Program-made: the position numbers and the translations under genes
Assembly (NCBI RefSeq): GCF_014203695.1
Contig: NZ_JACHJO010000001.1
Span: 440,369 to 504,368 of the forward strand
Direction of reading: 5' to 3'
Source: Nocardiopsis algeriensis
GTDB taxonomy: Bacteria; Actinomycetota; Actinomycetes; Streptosporangiales; Streptosporangiaceae
Length of the DNA stretch: 64,000 bases
Shown: in pieces, positions 62,326 to 64,000 of the stretch
Layout of the letters: each line of letters begins with the position of its first letter
Position numbering within the stretch: position 1 is the first letter of the stretch
Notes under the pieces: model-generated
Database searches by the model: none
What the model was told of the DNA's origin: nothing
The model's input: the letters and a program-made list of their open reading frames with translations, nothing else

Positions 62326-63867
62326 CTACCGCACGGGCGGCGGGGGCCACTTCCACTCGGGGGCCCACGCCCAGCTGTCCGACACACCGGGCGGCATCGG
62401 CGGTACGAGGTGTGCGCCGGGGCATCCGGCACCGGGGGCCCGGCGCTCGGGCTCGGCGGACCAGGACTCCGCGGACCAGGACTCCGCGGGCCGAGGCTCC
62501 GCGTGCCGGGGCTCGACCGGGGGTTCCTCCCTCACCTCCCACGGCTCCGGTTCGGACCGCAGGGCGTCACCCCCTCCCCACGAGCCGGCCGGGGGCTCCT
62601 CCCTCACGTCCCACGGCTCCGGCTCGGACCGCAGGGCGTCACCCCCTCCCCAGGGCTCGGGGGCCTGCTCCGGCAGCACCTCCGGGTGGTCCGGTTCGGC
62701 CAGGGGCGCCGCCATCGGGCCGGAGTCCACTTCCTCGAAGTGCGCGGCCACCCCGAAGTGCAGCGGCGGCCGGTGCGCGCCCGTGTCGCCGTGTTCGATC
62801 TCGGGGGCCATGGGATGGCGCACCGAGCCCACCGGGTGCATCCTTCCCCACCACGAGGTGGCCTCGTCCGGGGACAGCTCGGCCACGACCTCCAGCGAAC
62901 CGGGGATGTGCGGGTACCGCCTCCCCGCACGCCACGAATGGGCGAGCGACTGCGGCTCCAGTACCAGCACCCGCTCCCCGTCGACCACGGGGATGTCAGC
63001 GGGGCACGCCTCGTTGCCGACCCACGTGCCGTCACCGCCGACCAGGTCCCACTCCCCCGTCACCACGTCGGCCAGCGGGTCGGCGGGGGCGTCCAGGCAG
63101 GCGGCCGTCCACCTCGGGTCGGGGCGGTTGCCCGGCACGCGAAGGCCCTCCTTGCCGATGAGGGCGTCGGCGAGCAGCGTGTGGAGCTGGAAATTGTCGC
63201 CGATCCCGTCGAAGCGCACGCGAAAGCCGCGCCAGGAGGCGCGGTCCAGCACCAGGACGGTGTCCGCCTCGGCCATCCGCAGCAGCTCGGCGACCTCGCC
63301 GTAGACCGGCTGGTGGAGGGCCAGCGCGCGCACGATCTGGCTCAGGCCGTCCAGTGCGCTGGCATCGGAGCGGACGGCGGCCCGCACCCTCGCGTCGCCG
63401 AGCATGGCCTTGGCGGCCAGGCCGTAGCGCAGGGAGGTCCACCAGCCGACGGTGGCCAGGGGCGCGTTGTCCCCCAGGACCTCCTCGACCCGCTGCTCCT
63501 CCGCCTCCGTGACGCCGTTGGGATCGGGCAGCTGCCCGCCACCGGTCTTCTCCCAGGCGTGCATGAAGGCCACCGCGGCCTGCCCGTAGCTGCCGAGCTG
63601 GCGCAACACCTCCAGACCCACCTGTCCGGCGGGGGCGCCGGCCTCCACCAGCGCCCCGGCCAGAACCGCGAGGTCGGCGGCGATGCCCGCGGCCGGCTCG
63701 CAGTCGCCGAGCACGGGGAAGAGCGCCTCCATGGCCGCGCTGAGTTCCTCCGTCGGCACCTGTGAGGAGAGCCGGAGGACGTCGTGCACAGCCGCGGGGA
63801 ACCCGGGCGCCTGTTCGGCAGCGGTGTCGAGCACGCGCTGGAACGCGGCACGGAACTCTTCAGTCAC
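62326..63867 (-). CDS. hypothetical protein, paralogue 2 of PPGVSDS-tail family
   Basis: 513 residues from GTG 63867, with GGAAGGA 7 bases upstream (a further GTG at 63888 has no site). The globular part matches paralogue 1: VLAGALVEAGAPAGQVGLEV, GLAAKAMLGDARVRAAVRS, LVLDRASWRGFRVRFDGIGD, NFQLHTLLADALIG and GGDGTWVGNEA. Its low-complexity region holds an internal near-duplicate of ~25 residues (GGGDALRSEPEPW...VREEPP). The tail is MPPGVSDSWAWAPEWKWP. It is unlinked to paralogue 1 (13 kb apart). Function unknown; no catalytic motif is seen. Confidence 0.75.
   Translation of the reverse strand: MTEEFRAAFQRVLDTAAEQAPGFPAAVHDVLRLSSQVPTEELSAAMEALFPVLGDCEPAAGIAADLAVLAGALVEAGAPAGQVGLEVLRQLGSYGQAAVAFMHAWEKTGGGQLPDPNGVTEAEEQRVEEVLGDNAPLATVGWWTSLRYGLAAKAMLGDARVRAAVRSDASALDGLSQIVRALALHQPVYGEVAELLRMAEADTVLVLDRASWRGFRVRFDGIGDNFQLHTLLADALIGKEGLRVPGNRPDPRWTAACLDAPADPLADVVTGEWDLVGGDGTWVGNEACPADIPVVDGERVLVLEPQSLAHSWRAGRRYPHIPGSLEVVAELSPDEATSWWGRMHPVGSVRHPMAPEIEHGDTGAHRPPLHFGVAAHFEEVDSGPMAAPLAEPDHPEVLPEQAPEPWGGGDALRSEPEPWDVREEPPAGSWGGGDALRSEPEPWEVREEPPVEPRHAEPRPAESWSAESWSAEPERRAPGAGCPGAHLVPPMPPGVSDSWAWAPEWKWPPPPVR
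62526..62648. repeat. internal ~63-bp coding repeat in paralogue 2
   Basis: Two adjacent copies of a segment starting with ctccctcac and containing ggctcggaccgcagggcg-like cores, one at about 62526-62584 and the next at about 62585-62648. They encode the repeated GGGDALRSEPEPW units and are nearly identical, so the duplication is recent or conserved by conversion. Confidence 0.7.
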
Positions 63868-64000
63868 CTGAGAATCCTTCCATATCACCCCGTATTGTCC
63901 GCTGTCTGAACGCGAACGTCCACATCAGGGCAGGAAACCGGCGTTCCGCGACCGCGAAACCTCCGCGCCCTCCGGCGATGCGGCCACGAGAAAAAAAGGG

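Overview
The window reads as chromosomal DNA of a very GC-rich actinomycete. The evidence is frequent GTG and TTG starts with GGAGG-type ribosome sites, a SigR-type sigma factor, split PurS/PurQ/PurL, an XRE-DUF5753/DUF397 pair, and actinobacterial families such as DUF3817 and DUF6343. A Nocardiopsis-like member of the Streptosporangiales is my best guess, but this is inference. I call 62 protein genes, the first cut by the window edge. I saw no tRNA, rRNA, CRISPR array, prophage or canonical insertion sequence.

Layout. 0-8 kb: end of an acyl-CoA dehydrogenase, a short-chain dehydrogenase, an MFS exporter, an unrecognised small gene behind a long leader, a membrane pseudokinase with a beta-propeller tail, and a secreted serine hydrolase. 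8-12.6 kb: a 2-oxoacid dehydrogenase operon (E1alpha, E1beta, E2) and a SigR-like sigma gene without a visible anti-sigma gene. 12.9-18.1 kb: purS, purQ and purL interleaved with an RsbW-like ATPase and a membrane-anchored protein. 18-26 kb: a membrane-bound EEP-family protein, an aldolase homologue lacking zinc ligands, an ABC-2 transporter operon with its own XRE regulator and a perfect palindromic operator, a VOC protein, and the XRE/DUF397 module with an ATPase.

26-30 kb is accessory in character. A Rpn-like nuclease gene is bracketed by a family of long GATCTTG inverted repeats, three of them in an irregular tandem array. An ATPase/proline-rich pair and an alpha/beta hydrolase that has lost its nucleophile follow. 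30-38.5 kb: DinB-like protein, SURF1, DUF3817, then a glycan island (processive GT2, WbqC, PIG-L deacetylase, sugar-nucleotide epimerase), two DUF202 proteins and a thioredoxin. 38.6-44 kb: a rearranged phosphate-uptake locus, pstB-regulator-pstS-pstC-pstA, with clear PHO boxes.

44-64 kb: an EF-hand protein, a spermidine-synthase-like protein, cstA with its YbdD partner, hisE-hisG, a second SDR, a PmtA-like methyltransferase, a HAD-GH15 trehalase with a perfect CRP-type site upstream, an L,D-transpeptidase, a two-component system with an unusually long sensor loop, a lipoprotein and dihydrolipoyl dehydrogenase, which can supply E3 to the 8-12 kb dehydrogenase. Two members of an unnamed paralogous family with a shared PPGVSDS tail lie at 47.9-49.5 and 62.3-63.9 kb.

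Two themes stand out. Degenerate enzymes recur: pseudokinase, aldolase without its HxH, hydrolase without Ser, response regulator without its phospho-Asp, and a HAD domain with altered motifs. The strongest candidate for an undescribed system is the Rpn-like gene with its palindrome family.
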